A stretch of DNA of 64,000 nucleotides from Patescibacteria group bacterium (GTDB lineage Bacteria > Patescibacteriota > Patescibacteriia > 2-12-FULL-60-25), in NCBI GenBank assembly GCA_018061025.1, contig JAGOUY010000004.1:1-64000 (forward strand), in the 5' to 3' direction. The notes beneath the pieces were generated by a model. It was not told the origin of the DNA and did no database searches. It saw nothing but the letters and a program-made list of their open reading frames with translations. Shown here one piece after another: positions 35,480 through 44,065 of the stretch; position 1 is the first letter of the stretch, and the number at the start of each line of letters is the position of its first letter. The translations under genes were made by a program, and so were the position numbers.

Positions 35480-37555
35480 CTATTCCCCATGTTTCGTTTC
35501 CTGCATCTTCTGCATCCGCTCTCTCCAAACCGGTACATTCTTCAAGGTTTTATCCTCATCAAGCATCTTCTTGGCAACTTCTTGTGCCTGTTGGATAAGC
35601 TCCATATCCGTTATACGCGCCGCTTTAAATAATTGTCCACCGCTTTGATCAAGGCCAATGAGATTTCCCGCTCCACGTAAAGCTAGGTCTTCTTCCGCCA
35701 ATTCTAACCCGTCTTGATGTTTTTCTAGCAAGGCTAAACGATTCAAAGCAAGACCTTCTGCGTCTGTCAGGAGAAAGCACTGGCTCTGTAATGCTGAACG
35801 ACCGACACGTCCACGTAATTGATGAAGCTGCGCCAAGCCAAACCGCTCTGCCCCTTCAATGGCGATGACTGTGGCTTGTGGCACATCAATTCCAACTTCA
35901 ATAACTGACGTGGCCACCAATACTTGCAGCGAGCCTCTTGAGAAGGCTTGCATGACACTCTCTTTTTCGGCGGGTTTTAAACGGCCATGGAGTAAGCCGA
36001 TAGCGACATCTTTTAGAGGCCCTTGAGATAATTCCTTCAATTCCTCGGTGACAGAGCGGACACCTTGCGTATCAGAAGGATCAATTAAAGGACAGACGAT
36101 ATACGCTCGCTCCCCTCTTTTTACGGCAGCACGGATCGCAGTATACGCATCTTCACGCTCGAGCCCAAAGCAGACTTTCGTCGTAATGGGTAATCGTCCT
36201 TTTGGTTTTTCGCGGATTAAAGAAATATCTAAGTCTCCGTAAAGCGTGAGAGCGAGAGAGCGTGGGATAGGCGTCGCGGTCATCGATAATAAGTGAGGAA
36301 GACGGCCATCGGCGCGTGTAGGACTCGCAAGAAGTTCGCGTTGAGCAACGCCAAAGCGGTGCTGCTCATCTACGATCGAGAGCGCGAGATCAGGGGGTAA
36401 ACGATTTGCCTCAAACAGAGCGTGTGTACCCACCACGACGATATTCCCTCGTTGGATTCTGGCTTCTGCTTCTTGAGTCGTTAGCTCTTCTATTTGCCCA
36501 TCAAAATAGGCACGTTTATCTGTACGTGTTACGAGGATGACGGGGATATGAAAGGAGGCGTAAAATTGACGCAAACTCTCTGCGTGCTGACGAGCAAGGA
36601 TATCGGTGGGCGCAAGTATGGCGACAGAGGAACCTGTACGATGCACCTGAGCCGCGACAAAGGCCGCTACGACGGTTTTTCCGGAGCCTACGTCTCCTTG
36701 GAGAAGACGACGCATTGGCACCGTCGTTTCGATATCCTTTAGGATGGACCAGGCCACGCGTTTTTGATCATTGGTGAGGGCGTAGGGTAAACGACTCACG
36801 AATTGCTTCGCAAATATCTCACTAAAAGGAATGGTTGGCGCTTGTGCAGCTTGGGTTGAACGTTTGATGGATTGGAGCGCGAGCTGGAAGGCTAACAGCT
36901 CATCGAAGGCGAGTCGTTGACGTCCGGCTTCCGCTTCGGTCATCTGTTCAGGGAGATGGATACGCGTGATGGCTTCTGACAAAGGCAAAAGCGCATATTC
37001 TGTTCGCACACCTTCTGAAAGCGGATCTACGGGCAACTCAACCGTTTCCAGCGCCACTTGCATGAGACGACGATAGGTCTTTTGCGCGAGCGTGCCAGAC
37101 AATCCATAAACTGGGGCGATTTTCCCCGCCGCGATCGTCCCCTCCCCTGCCTGCTCCCACAGAGGATGGATTAAGCTTTTTCCGTACGGAGGATCGATTT
37201 TTATTTTTCCGGATAACAAGATTTCTTGACCTGGAATGAACTGCGTTAACATCCAAGGTTGGTTAAAAAAATTGGCGTTAATTTTTCCGGTGACATCTTC
37301 CACAGTGACCCGAATGATCTGCATGCGTCGTCGAAAGGTAGGAAGTTTTTTGATGGAGAGGATGGTGCCACGAATGGTAACGACATCCCCATCGAGGGCG
37401 TCACGGATCGCAACCGTTTTAGAAAAGTCGTCATAGCGACGTGGGAGCGTCAATAAAAGATCACCAACGGTTTGGATCCCTAAACCCTGCCATGCCTTGC
37501 GAACAGAAGGCGTAGCTCCTTGGATGAAGGCGACGGGATCATCGAAGCGGACCAT
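35480..37555 (-). CDS. recG: ATP-dependent DNA helicase RecG
   Basis: 691-aa superfamily 2 helicase that regresses stalled forks. An N-terminal wedge/OB domain (TIRGTILSIKKLPTFRRRM) precedes helicase motifs: Walker A GDVGSGKTVVAAF (about 288), motif II as DEQHRFG (about 395), motif III SMTATPIPRSL, and QLRGRVGRS near the C-terminus, followed by the RecG wedge-contacting tail. Start ATG 37555 (MVRFDDPVAF) is chosen because the 23 upstream codons come from a TATCGAG repeat. Confidence 0.96.
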   Translation of the reverse strand: MVRFDDPVAFIQGATPSVRKAWQGLGIQTVGDLLLTLPRRYDDFSKTVAIRDALDGDVVTIRGTILSIKKLPTFRRRMQIIRVTVEDVTGKINANFFNQPWMLTQFIPGQEILLSGKIKIDPPYGKSLIHPLWEQAGEGTIAAGKIAPVYGLSGTLAQKTYRRLMQVALETVELPVDPLSEGVRTEYALLPLSEAITRIHLPEQMTEAEAGRQRLAFDELLAFQLALQSIKRSTQAAQAPTIPFSEIFAKQFVSRLPYALTNDQKRVAWSILKDIETTVPMRRLLQGDVGSGKTVVAAFVAAQVHRTGSSVAILAPTDILARQHAESLRQFYASFHIPVILVTRTDKRAYFDGQIEELTTQEAEARIQRGNIVVVGTHALFEANRLPPDLALSIVDEQHRFGVAQRELLASPTRADGRLPHLLSMTATPIPRSLALTLYGDLDISLIREKPKGRLPITTKVCFGLEREDAYTAIRAAVKRGERAYIVCPLIDPSDTQGVRSVTEELKELSQGPLKDVAIGLLHGRLKPAEKESVMQAFSRGSLQVLVATSVIEVGIDVPQATVIAIEGAERFGLAQLHQLRGRVGRSALQSQCFLLTDAEGLALNRLALLEKHQDGLELAEEDLALRGAGNLIGLDQSGGQLFKAARITDMELIQQAQEVAKKMLDEDKTLKNVPVWRERMQKMQETKHGE

Positions 37556-37560
37556 AAAAA

Positions 37561-37593
37561 GTATCGTGTATCGGGTATCGTGTATCGAGTATA
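37561..37593. repeat. TATCGAG-type repeat, copy 3
   Basis: GTATCGTGTATCGGGTATCG iterations directly upstream of the recG start. Confidence 0.7.
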
Positions 37594-37677
37594 CAACCTC
37601 AGAATGGCCAACCCTATAAAGCATAGTGTACGATTTTTGTTCTGGTCTGTCTATTGCGGTTTTTCGCGAACCCTCTG

Positions 37678-37705
37678 TTGACTTTGTCCTTTGATTCGCT
37701 ATACT
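37678..37705 (+). promoter_or_regulatory. Promoter of the 255-aa GC-rich gene
   Basis: TTGACT, 16-bp spacer, TATACT. It is divergent from recG and 125 nt upstream of the start codon. Confidence 0.7.
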
Positions 37706-37736
37706 CCCGTATCGTTCTTTTTATTGCCGCATCATA

Positions 37737-37826
37737 GAGTGAAAACTGCGTCTTTAAAGCTAATCATTGGCCTTAGAAACGCCGTTTTCACTCATTCTGT
37801 TCAACGATGGAACTTCCCATCGAGGC
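37737..37826 (+). promoter_or_regulatory. Structured 5' leader with hairpin abutting the ribosome site
   Basis: A long stem GAGTGAAAAC-GCG/CGC-GTTTTCACTC (37737-37793) is followed by a compact hairpin CGATGG/CCATCG whose last base begins the GAGG ribosome site. It could govern stability or translation of the downstream gene. Confidence 0.5.
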
Positions 37827-37830
37827 GTGA

Positions 37831-38598
37831 ATGTGGCCGGCGAGAAAGCCTGAGAACATCGTGACAGAAAGTCGGACGAATTCCGTGCTCGACTACTCAC
37901 CGGACTGGGTACCCACCAGCCTGGAAGTGCGGGTGAAGGAGATGAAGCGCGTCTTTCCGGGGGTGAACTTCGACACTCTCGAACGCGTCGTGGATCAGCT
38001 CTCGGTCCAGGATCCGCGAGCGGACGGTGGCTTCGCCGTCTTCCCGACCATGGAGGCGCTCAAGCGATGTGCGGAGGCCGGGAAGCAGAGCTCCCGTCAC
38101 CCGCTGGATACCGGTACCAGCTACGTGCTGGATGCCGTGAAAGAGCGCCTTCAGATTCATGACGATCTTCGCGGCAAATCCATGTGGCCGGGCAGAGGTG
38201 TCGCCAAGCTCTCGCCCTCCACCGCTCGGCTGCTCTCCAACGACAGCTACCGATTCGGAGATGTACATGCCATCCCTTTCAACGCAGGGCGCCTCTATAG
38301 CGGGCTGAGTCCGTTCGATTCACGTGCACACGCGGCACAGGCAGGCCATCCTCCGATGCATATGGCGGCACTCTTGTGCCTGCTCCTCACCGATCGTACG
38401 CGCTGGGCACCCGGCCATCTCGCGAGCTGGTGTGCGGGCACCGTGATGCCGGTGAAGCATCCGGATACAACTCCTCGTACGGTCTACATCGTCGATAGCG
38501 GCTACCATGAGGATCGCTGTCTGGCTCTGTGTTTCGCGTTTGATTCTTACAGAGATGAGACCTATCGGTGGGCTTCAGCCCCTGCATTCATTCCGTAG
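37831..38598 (+). CDS. 255-aa unknown protein in a GC-rich unit
   Basis: No family recognised. The N-terminal half is helical and charged (SLEVRVKEMKRVFPGVNFDTLERVV); the C-terminal half is mixed, with HMAALLCLLLTDRTRW and the strand TVYIVDSGYHEDRC. No signal peptide or membrane segment is seen. ATG 37831 has GAGG 6 nt upstream in a hairpin-rich leader and a good promoter 125 nt away. The gene is GC-rich with G/C third positions, unlike recG next door, and ends in its own terminator. It is one of the dispersed single-gene units. Confidence 0.7.
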   Translation: MWPARKPENIVTESRTNSVLDYSPDWVPTSLEVRVKEMKRVFPGVNFDTLERVVDQLSVQDPRADGGFAVFPTMEALKRCAEAGKQSSRHPLDTGTSYVLDAVKERLQIHDDLRGKSMWPGRGVAKLSPSTARLLSNDSYRFGDVHAIPFNAGRLYSGLSPFDSRAHAAQAGHPPMHMAALLCLLLTDRTRWAPGHLASWCAGTVMPVKHPDTTPRTVYIVDSGYHEDRCLALCFAFDSYRDETYRWASAPAFIP

Positions 38599-38645
38599 TC
38601 GTAGATCTTCGGACATTTACGTTCATCTATCTCTTTCGTTTACCG

Positions 38646-38693
38646 CGTGACTCGCTCATACATTATGATGCACCTCGCGGTTTTATTATTTTA
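38646..38693 (+). terminator. Terminator-like hairpin after the 255-aa gene
   Basis: ACCGCG pairs with CGCGGT across about 35 nt (containing CATACATTATG) and is followed by TTTATTATTTT. Confidence 0.6.
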
Positions 38694-38732
38694 ATGGAGC
38701 CAAGGCTGAAACTTTTTTATTCAGCATGTCCT

Positions 38733-38772
38733 TACTCGATACCCGATACTGGCTACTCGATACCCGATACTG
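38733..38772. repeat. TATCGAG-type repeat, copy 4
   Basis: Two tandem units of ACTCGATACCCGATACTG. The right end supplies a TATACT box that may serve as the -10 of the next gene. Confidence 0.7.
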
Positions 38773-38788
38773 TATACTTTGTGTATAT

Positions 38789-39298
38789 ATGGTTCCCGTC
38801 TCTCCTGAGGCTAGTGAAGCGCTTATCATGGCGCAAGATAAATTCGTGTGGGAAGTTCTTTCGTTTGAGAAACGGGAACGTGGGCGACGTTGGTATATTG
38901 CGATGATTTTGATTGCGACATTTCTGGTGGCGTATGCGATCTATACGGCCAATTTCCTGTTTGCCTTTTTGATTGTCTTGATGGCAATCCTTCTCTTACT
39001 TACCAGCCGTCAGGAGCCTGTACCAATGCTCGTACAAATTGGAGACAATGGGATTGTAGTCAATGGAAAGCTTCATCTCTACCAAGACTTGGACACCTTC
39101 TCAATCATCTACCAACCTCCTCTACTTAAGATTTTATATGTAGAAACGCGGAACGTTTTAACGCCTCGTTTGCGCATCACCTTAAGTGACCAAGATCCTG
39201 TCGGAATACGCCAACAATTGAAAACGTACCTTAAAGAAGACCTCGACTTGCGTGGAGAGTATGTTTCTGATATTATAGGCCGGCTTTTAAGAATATAG
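38789..39298 (+). CDS. Two-helix membrane protein with a PH-like cytoplasmic domain
   Basis: 169-aa protein. After about 40 residues come two adjacent membrane helices (YIAMILIATFLVAYAIY and FLFAFLIVLMAILLLL), then a beta-rich domain (VQIGDNGIVVNGKLHLYQDL, FSIIYQPPLLKILYVETRN, LRITLSDQD) with a C-terminal helix, the layout of PH-like bacterial membrane proteins. Function unknown. The ATG at 38789 is 12-13 nt after a TATACT box; a second ATG 13 codons later is possible. Monocistronic, upstream of tRNA-Arg. Confidence 0.7.
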   Translation: MVPVSPEASEALIMAQDKFVWEVLSFEKRERGRRWYIAMILIATFLVAYAIYTANFLFAFLIVLMAILLLLTSRQEPVPMLVQIGDNGIVVNGKLHLYQDLDTFSIIYQPPLLKILYVETRNVLTPRLRITLSDQDPVGIRQQLKTYLKEDLDLRGEYVSDIIGRLLRI

Positions 39299-39420
39299 GG
39301 TTTTAGAGGGTTTTCGGAAAAGGCTCGATAGAACAGAGGCACTCGTATACCCCTTCGGGTCATGCGCGTGCGTCGTCGCTGGGAATCACAAGGCACGGTG
39401 CCTTGCGTTCCTCGCTCCTA

Positions 39421-39497
39421 GCACTCGTAGCTCAGCTGGATAGAGCGCTTCCCTGCGGAGGAAGAGGTCAGACGTTCGAATCGTCTCGAGTGCACCA
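39421..39497 (+). tRNA. tRNA-Arg, anticodon GCG
   Basis: Full cloverleaf with acceptor GCACTCG/CGAGTGC, anticodon stem CTTCC/GGAAG, loop CTGCGGA (anticodon GCG at 39455-39457), T-arm GACGTTCGAATCGTC and an encoded CCA. It reads CGC and CGU. Most bacteria use ACG (edited to ICG) for this box, so a G34 tRNA is noteworthy. Confidence 0.93.
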
Positions 39498-39535
39498 CAA
39501 AAAACAACGCAGAAATGCGTTGTTTTTTGTGGTGC
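39492..39535. terminator. Bidirectional hairpin terminator including the tRNA CCA end
   Basis: A 20-bp perfect stem with a GAAA tetraloop (GCACCACAAAAAACAACGCA and its complement). It contains A- and T-runs suited to ending both tRNA-Arg and the opposing lipoprotein gene. Its 5' arm includes the tRNA 3' terminus. Confidence 0.8.
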
Positions 39536-39544
39536 ACGACCGTT

Positions 39545-40357
39545 TTATCTTGAAGACGTGCGTACTGATGTGGCTTCGGTCGTGATTGCTCCCGTGCCTG
39601 CACCTTGCACCGATTTTACCATCCCCTTGCCCTTCACCCACCATTCATACCCCGTATACGCCAAGTTTCCGTTAAATGAGGTGTTACTTGCGATCTTCAT
39701 GGCTTCAAAGCGTCCCGCAGGAACGGTGACCGTCTCTTTTCCGATTGCGATACGATTGATGGCTACCTCTGCCTTCACGGCGGCCGCACGTTCTTGCAAC
39801 ACATCAGGACGATCGGTGGGCGTGATTCTTATGTTGTATTTAGCTCCCCAGGTTTGCCCATCAGAGACGCGCGCTGGCATAAACTGACCTTCTGAAGAAA
39901 GCGTTTCAATGGTCGCGCCTCTGGCCACTGTCCCATCGGCAGATGTTACGGAGACGGCGTCTACATATCCTTGTGCTACCAAGGATCCATTTATACATTC
40001 GTATTCGAGAGCTGTTTCAAGAGGAGGGGCGTCTTGGCGACTAATCCTGCTCTGAAGGGTGATTTTATTTCCTCTTACCTGAGTGACGTTGAGCTGAGAG
40101 GTGTTACGGCCGTCCGCTCCTTCCGTGCGATATTCGATAGAATATCCGGCACGAAGTGGGTAGTATTCGTTGGCACAGGCGCTTAAATCTTCGCGGGTGC
40201 GCTCAGACACCACTTCGGGGGTCACCGGAGTCTCATCTCCAAAGGGATAGGCGGGGGTAGGTTCTTCGGAACGGCGATCGGAGCCGCGGCAGCCTGCGCC
40301 CATCAAGACGACGAGGACAAGACAAGGGATAAGGTATTTGCGTGGGGTTAAAGACAT
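39545..40357 (-). CDS. Exported lipoprotein of unknown function
   Basis: 270-aa protein with a lipoprotein signal peptide: basic MSLTPRK, a hydrophobic core and lipobox LMGAGC with Cys at residue 23. The mature part begins with an acidic, Pro/Thr-rich linker and then a beta-rich domain (YYPLRAGYSIEYRTEG, GRFEAMKIASNTSFNG, YTGYEWWVKGKGMVKS). The last stretch resembles domains that bind or scaffold at the envelope, but no family name is secure. Monocistronic, sharing its terminator with tRNA-Arg. Confidence 0.8.
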   Translation of the reverse strand: MSLTPRKYLIPCLVLVVLMGAGCRGSDRRSEEPTPAYPFGDETPVTPEVVSERTREDLSACANEYYPLRAGYSIEYRTEGADGRNTSQLNVTQVRGNKITLQSRISRQDAPPLETALEYECINGSLVAQGYVDAVSVTSADGTVARGATIETLSSEGQFMPARVSDGQTWGAKYNIRITPTDRPDVLQERAAAVKAEVAINRIAIGKETVTVPAGRFEAMKIASNTSFNGNLAYTGYEWWVKGKGMVKSVQGAGTGAITTEATSVRTSSR

Positions 40358-40416
40358 AGAATGTTTAGATAATATTTTTTGATTATAGCATATTTATTAA
40401 GAATCGTCTGAAAAAC

Positions 40417-41607
40417 CTAGTTGCGAGTCCGTAGCTTGGCCTTAAACTCTTTTGAGGCTTGCGTATATCCACCCCCCGCTCCATCCAAAAAATGGACGTG
40501 GTTTTGATCATATTTTTGTACGTAACAGGTCATAACAGAGGCGGGACAGGACGAAGTACCGTAGATTAATCGCCCATCTTCCTCAAGCGCACTAAGTTTT
40601 GCCCGTAATTGTTCACGTTGCGTCGAGGTGCCTACCACGAGGGTAAAGAGCGTGCCTGCGAGATGAAGGGTATCCGTGGCGGCAATTAATTCTTGCAAGT
40701 ACCGTTTTGGGTTAAAGTTACCCAGCGAAAGATCAAGTTTAAACAGGATGGCATTGCCCAGTGAACGCAGCCATTCTTCTACCGTAGAATCAACCTTAAA
40801 GCGTCCCTGCTGTAATTTGCCTTTACGGGAGGCATTTTGCGGACTCACGCTGGGAGACAGGACTTCAGTTGCGACCGGGTGACGAACGTCATACGTCCCG
40901 TATACCTCATCGAGAATATCAAGTACTCGAACATACGTTTCTGCTTGTTGCTCAACGGATGTAGCTTGTACCATCAAACAGACAACCTCTCGTTGCATAT
41001 CGCGTGGCTTGATTTCGCTCCAACGACAGGTGAGACCCTGCAAATCAACAGTTGCTTGAGGTACTGATGATGCCACCGCTTCCATCTCGGCTTTGATGCG
41101 TTTATCGGCGTAGCTCAATCCATCGCCGAGACAGATGGCTTGGTCGTAGCCTGGTGCTACGGACCACTTTGCTAACCAGAGACTTTTATCGTGAGCATAT
41201 AGTTCTGACACGGGGATAGAACCAACGCGTAACGGAAGGTGATAGCTCGTCTCGACGTTTTGTCGTAAAGCGCGCAATGCCTCTAACATAGGGGCAAGCG
41301 CGTCAGGAGGGACAAGGAGCGTGGCACCATCACCACCGTAAAAAAATGGGATCTGGATCCCCAGCTTTTTTGCAATGTTTAGGCAGGCGATCACGCAACT
41401 TGCGGCAATCGTATTCACATCACGATGGCGACCCTCGGCAACAGCCTTGGTAGAGCCCTGGATATCGGTCACAATCACATGCCACTCTGGCGGAACCACA
41501 CAAAATACCTCGGGCATGCGTAAGATGTCCTTTAGCATCCGTTTATGCGAGGTAAGGTTCGTGTAGAATAGTTGGTTAGATGCGGGCATAGGGTGGGACA
41601 TATTCAA
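40417..41607 (-). CDS. DUF3095 family protein (nucleotide-cyclase-like)
   Basis: 396-aa protein matching the DUF3095 pattern: FYTNL near the start, WHVIVTDIQGSTKAVAEGRHRDVN (segment with D and G-S-T) and FFYGGDGATLLVPPDA. These resemble the metal-binding core of class III adenylate/guanylate cyclases, and the family is thought to be cyclase-like, though activity is not established. Three candidate starts exist (41607, 41601, 41589); all overlap the end of the upstream 439-aa gene by 14-32 nt, so the two are likely translated together. Confidence 0.8.
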   Translation of the reverse strand: MNMSHPMPASNQLFYTNLTSHKRMLKDILRMPEVFCVVPPEWHVIVTDIQGSTKAVAEGRHRDVNTIAASCVIACLNIAKKLGIQIPFFYGGDGATLLVPPDALAPMLEALRALRQNVETSYHLPLRVGSIPVSELYAHDKSLWLAKWSVAPGYDQAICLGDGLSYADKRIKAEMEAVASSVPQATVDLQGLTCRWSEIKPRDMQREVVCLMVQATSVEQQAETYVRVLDILDEVYGTYDVRHPVATEVLSPSVSPQNASRKGKLQQGRFKVDSTVEEWLRSLGNAILFKLDLSLGNFNPKRYLQELIAATDTLHLAGTLFTLVVGTSTQREQLRAKLSALEEDGRLIYGTSSCPASVMTCYVQKYDQNHVHFLDGAGGGYTQASKEFKAKLRTRN

Positions 41608-42895
41608 AGTCGCGTTTCGGTTTTTTTACTTTAGGTGGCTGAGGCCAGTCTTGCCAGAATGGTTCATGCGCATGCTCAGAGCGAAGCTGACGGATGAGAT
41701 TTGAGACGGCACTAAACATCGCTGTATCGATGACCCTCGGCACCCCATGCAAGGTAGCAAAATCTCGAAAGCGTTTGTTTTGCTTCAGCATGGCCTGTAA
41801 ATCTTTGAAGGTGACTGACCAGCCAGGGGGCGGAGCATCTTTGTGCAGGAGCTTTTTTCGCAGAAACTCTGGATAGCCAATGACGCGGTGACGTAAGCGC
41901 GCCTGGTCATCTTCATGCATACCACAATTTTGCACAATATCAGACATGGCGGCGGCATATTCCATGCGCTGGTCTGTGAGACCATAGTCATGCAAACGCT
42001 TATCCGTCATGAAATCTGCCTGCGTAAGATTGTGGAAGGCTTGTACCAAATGTGAAGCCGCTAAGTTCGCAAAGCCTGGTTTATCAATGAATTCTCCGGT
42101 TTTAATTTGAAGAGCTTTAACAAGTGCCACGTGGTCCAATTTTATGATCAGATCGGCTCCCTGGAATTGACCCCCTGGGCCCTCCATACGTTCGCGTAGG
42201 AGTTTATCTTCTCTTGGCATGGCAGACTCTACATGCACAGCTGGCCTTAAAAACTGCTTATCTTTTTGCACACCTCCCCACATCCATTGCAAGCCATGAC
42301 GAAGGAGGCCGATCACCGCTAATTCCGCTTTCTTCCCCTCCTGAACTTCTTTGGCAAATTGTCGTTTCAAATGCTCAAACGCCTCTCGCCGATCTTTCTC
42401 TGCAGCGGGCTCTCCTGGAAAGTAGAACTCTGAATTTGCGAGCATGTCTGCGAGTCGCATCCGTAGATCTCCTATCTTTACATACGGAATGACCTGTTGT
42501 GTGGCGTACGCGGGATGGAATTCTCTGTCGGCGAACTGGACAAGGACTTGGTACTTCGAGATAACACGTGTGTACTCGCGACGATCTTCTGCCGCTGGCT
42601 TAACGCCTTTTGATTGCTTATCTAGCAAGCGATCACGCAGAACTTCGTCCATCATCATGACCTCTACCGCTTCCCATAGGGCACGTTCTGGATATTCTAA
42701 AGGTTCTTTTTTGGCCGCTACCTCTGCCAGACAGGCATTGATATTTTCTGGCTGGAATACTTCTAACAGAGCCGTGCGTTGTCGGAAGGCGGCCTTAGCC
42801 TCTGGTGATGTAGGCTCTTCTCGACGAGTTACGCCACCGTCTTCCTCTCGAGGAACCGCCTTCTTATGCTCTCTCATGTCATGCATACAAAACAA
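41576..42895 (-). CDS. 439-aa unknown protein, possible PD-(D/E)XK-type core
   Basis: No family recognised. The protein is largely helical and charged. In the middle, GADLIIKLDHVALVKALQIKTGEF looks like the D-x(n)-QxK strand pair of PD-(D/E)XK nucleases, but the match is weak. It ends in a basic Pro-rich tail (PQPPKVKKPKRDFEYVPP). The start could be 42895 or one of two ATGs within seven codons. It overlaps the DUF3095 gene, and such coupling suggests a two-protein system. Confidence 0.65.
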   Translation of the reverse strand: MFCMHDMREHKKAVPREEDGGVTRREEPTSPEAKAAFRQRTALLEVFQPENINACLAEVAAKKEPLEYPERALWEAVEVMMMDEVLRDRLLDKQSKGVKPAAEDRREYTRVISKYQVLVQFADREFHPAYATQQVIPYVKIGDLRMRLADMLANSEFYFPGEPAAEKDRREAFEHLKRQFAKEVQEGKKAELAVIGLLRHGLQWMWGGVQKDKQFLRPAVHVESAMPREDKLLRERMEGPGGQFQGADLIIKLDHVALVKALQIKTGEFIDKPGFANLAASHLVQAFHNLTQADFMTDKRLHDYGLTDQRMEYAAAMSDIVQNCGMHEDDQARLRHRVIGYPEFLRKKLLHKDAPPPGWSVTFKDLQAMLKQNKRFRDFATLHGVPRVIDTAMFSAVSNLIRQLRSEHAHEPFWQDWPQPPKVKKPKRDFEYVPPYARI

Positions 42896-42912
42896 AGAAC
42901 GGTAGGCAGCTT

Positions 42913-43386
42913 TTATCCTTGCAACTCCTTAAGATCAGCCAACACTTCTTCCGCATGCGCTTCTGGTTTTACCTTCTCGTATACTTTGGCGATCTTGCCT
43001 TCGGGATTGATGATGAAGCTCATGCGTAAGGTCCCCATGTATTCACGTCCCATGAATTTTTTCTTGGCCCACAAGCCGTAGGCGTTGACGACGGTTTTGT
43101 CTTCGTCAGACAGGAGCGTGAAGGGTAGTTGAAATTTCTCGATGAATTTCGTGTGCTTTTTAGGTGGATCAATACTAATCCCGAAAACCGTTGCTTGGAT
43201 TTTTTTAAACTTAGGGAAATGATCACGAAAGGAGCAGGCTTCTTTGGTGCAGCCCGGAGTGTCATCTTTTGGATAGAAGTAGAGTACGACCCACTGCCCT
43301 TTATAATCGGAGGAGGAATGCTCTTTTCCGTCTTGGTCGAGAAGTGTCCAAGCGGGGGCTTTGGAACCAACAGCAGGGATAGACAT
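42913..43386 (-). CDS. bcp: Peroxiredoxin Bcp/PrxQ
   Basis: 157-aa thiol peroxidase reducing H2O2 and organic peroxides. Peroxidatic Cys46 is in DDTPGCT and resolving Cys51 in KEACSF, the atypical 2-Cys PrxQ arrangement. The N-terminal GSKAPAWTLLDQDGKEHSS and C-terminal SFIINPEGKIAKVYEKVKP are typical. It lies 13 nt after the alkyltransferase gene on the same strand. Confidence 0.95.
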   Translation of the reverse strand: MSIPAVGSKAPAWTLLDQDGKEHSSSDYKGQWVVLYFYPKDDTPGCTKEACSFRDHFPKFKKIQATVFGISIDPPKKHTKFIEKFQLPFTLLSDEDKTVVNAYGLWAKKKFMGREYMGTLRMSFIINPEGKIAKVYEKVKPEAHAEEVLADLKELQG

Positions 43387-43399
43387 AGATACCTTCAGT

Positions 43400-43681
43400 T
43401 TAGAGGTGCAGGCGACTCATGTCTACGCCTTCGTCTTGGAGGCGCTTCCACTTTGTCAGACTCCCACCGGCACGATTATACTCCCCTATCTTGCCATCAG
43501 ACCGCACGACGCGATGACAGGGAATGTCTGGGTTGAGGTTCGCCTTCATGAGGGAGCCCACGGCACGGGCAGCCCCCGGTGTTCCGGCGGCGGCTGCCAC
43601 TTGGCCGTAGGTGAGCACAGAGCCTTTGGGAATGGCCTTCACGATCGCATGCACACGACGACTAAAGGTCGTTTCGTTCAT
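43400..43681 (-). CDS. Methylated-DNA-cysteine alkyltransferase, catalytic domain only
   Basis: 93-aa single-domain protein equivalent to the C-terminal half of Ogt. The helix-turn-helix and active site are present: VLTYGQVAAAAG, ARAVGSLMKANLNP (Arg finger region) and PCHRVVRSDG with the acceptor Cys at residue 55. Because Cys is kept, it is more likely a true alkyltransferase than the Trp-containing ATL proteins. It lacks the N-terminal Ogt domain, as in many short bacterial forms. Confidence 0.9.
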   Translation of the reverse strand: MNETTFSRRVHAIVKAIPKGSVLTYGQVAAAAGTPGAARAVGSLMKANLNPDIPCHRVVRSDGKIGEYNRAGGSLTKWKRLQDEGVDMSRLHL

Positions 43682-43696
43682 ATATACGGATCATAA

Positions 43697-43725
43697 CAAA
43701 AACGAGCCCGGAAGGCTCATTTTAC
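43697..43725 (-). terminator. Terminator after the XRE gene
   Basis: GAGCC/GGCTC stem with a short loop (minus strand GAGCCttccggGCTC) followed by GTTTTTG. Confidence 0.65.
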
Positions 43726-43742
43726 GTGTTTGGCTCGGCTGA

Positions 43743-43967
43743 CTATTTTAACAAGTCTTCAATCTTGATATTGAACACGCCGACGATCCCAACCAAGGTG
43801 CTGATCGTAGGATTATGGTTGGCGCCAGATTCAAGTTTGATGATGGTGTTGTAATTGACGACGGCACGTTCCGCCAATTCTTCACGGGAAAGCTCCATGG
43901 CTAAACGGCGCTTTTTGATGTTTTGAGCAATTTTGCTCAAGCTATATGGAGATTTCTTGGTAGGCAT
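43743..43967 (-). CDS. XRE-family helix-turn-helix regulator
   Basis: 74-aa Cro/CI-type DNA-binding protein: KIAQNIKKRRLAMELSREEL (helices 1-2), VNYNTIIKLESG (recognition helix) and a C-terminal helix GVFNIKIEDLLK. There is no sensor domain. A promoter with TTGACA lies upstream, and two palindromes (GTGCGCAC near the predicted start of transcription, and TTGAGCAATTTTGCTCAA inside its own early codons) are candidate operators, suggesting autoregulation. Confidence 0.9.
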   Translation of the reverse strand: MPTKKSPYSLSKIAQNIKKRRLAMELSREELAERAVVNYNTIIKLESGANHNPTISTLVGIVGVFNIKIEDLLK

Positions 43968-43978
43968 AATAATACAAT

Positions 43979-44013
43979 GTGCGCACCTTATATTATTTGA
44001 TTGGGGGTGTCAA
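43979..44013 (-). promoter_or_regulatory. Promoter and candidate operator of the XRE gene
   Basis: On the minus strand: -35 TTGACA (44008-44013), 15-bp spacer, -10 TATAAG (43987-43992), then palindrome GTGCGCAC (43979-43986) close to +1. Confidence 0.55.
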
Positions 44014-44065
44014 TCCTCGCTCTCTCTTTTTGGTGAAGGGAGCCTTTCTCGCGGATGGACACCGC

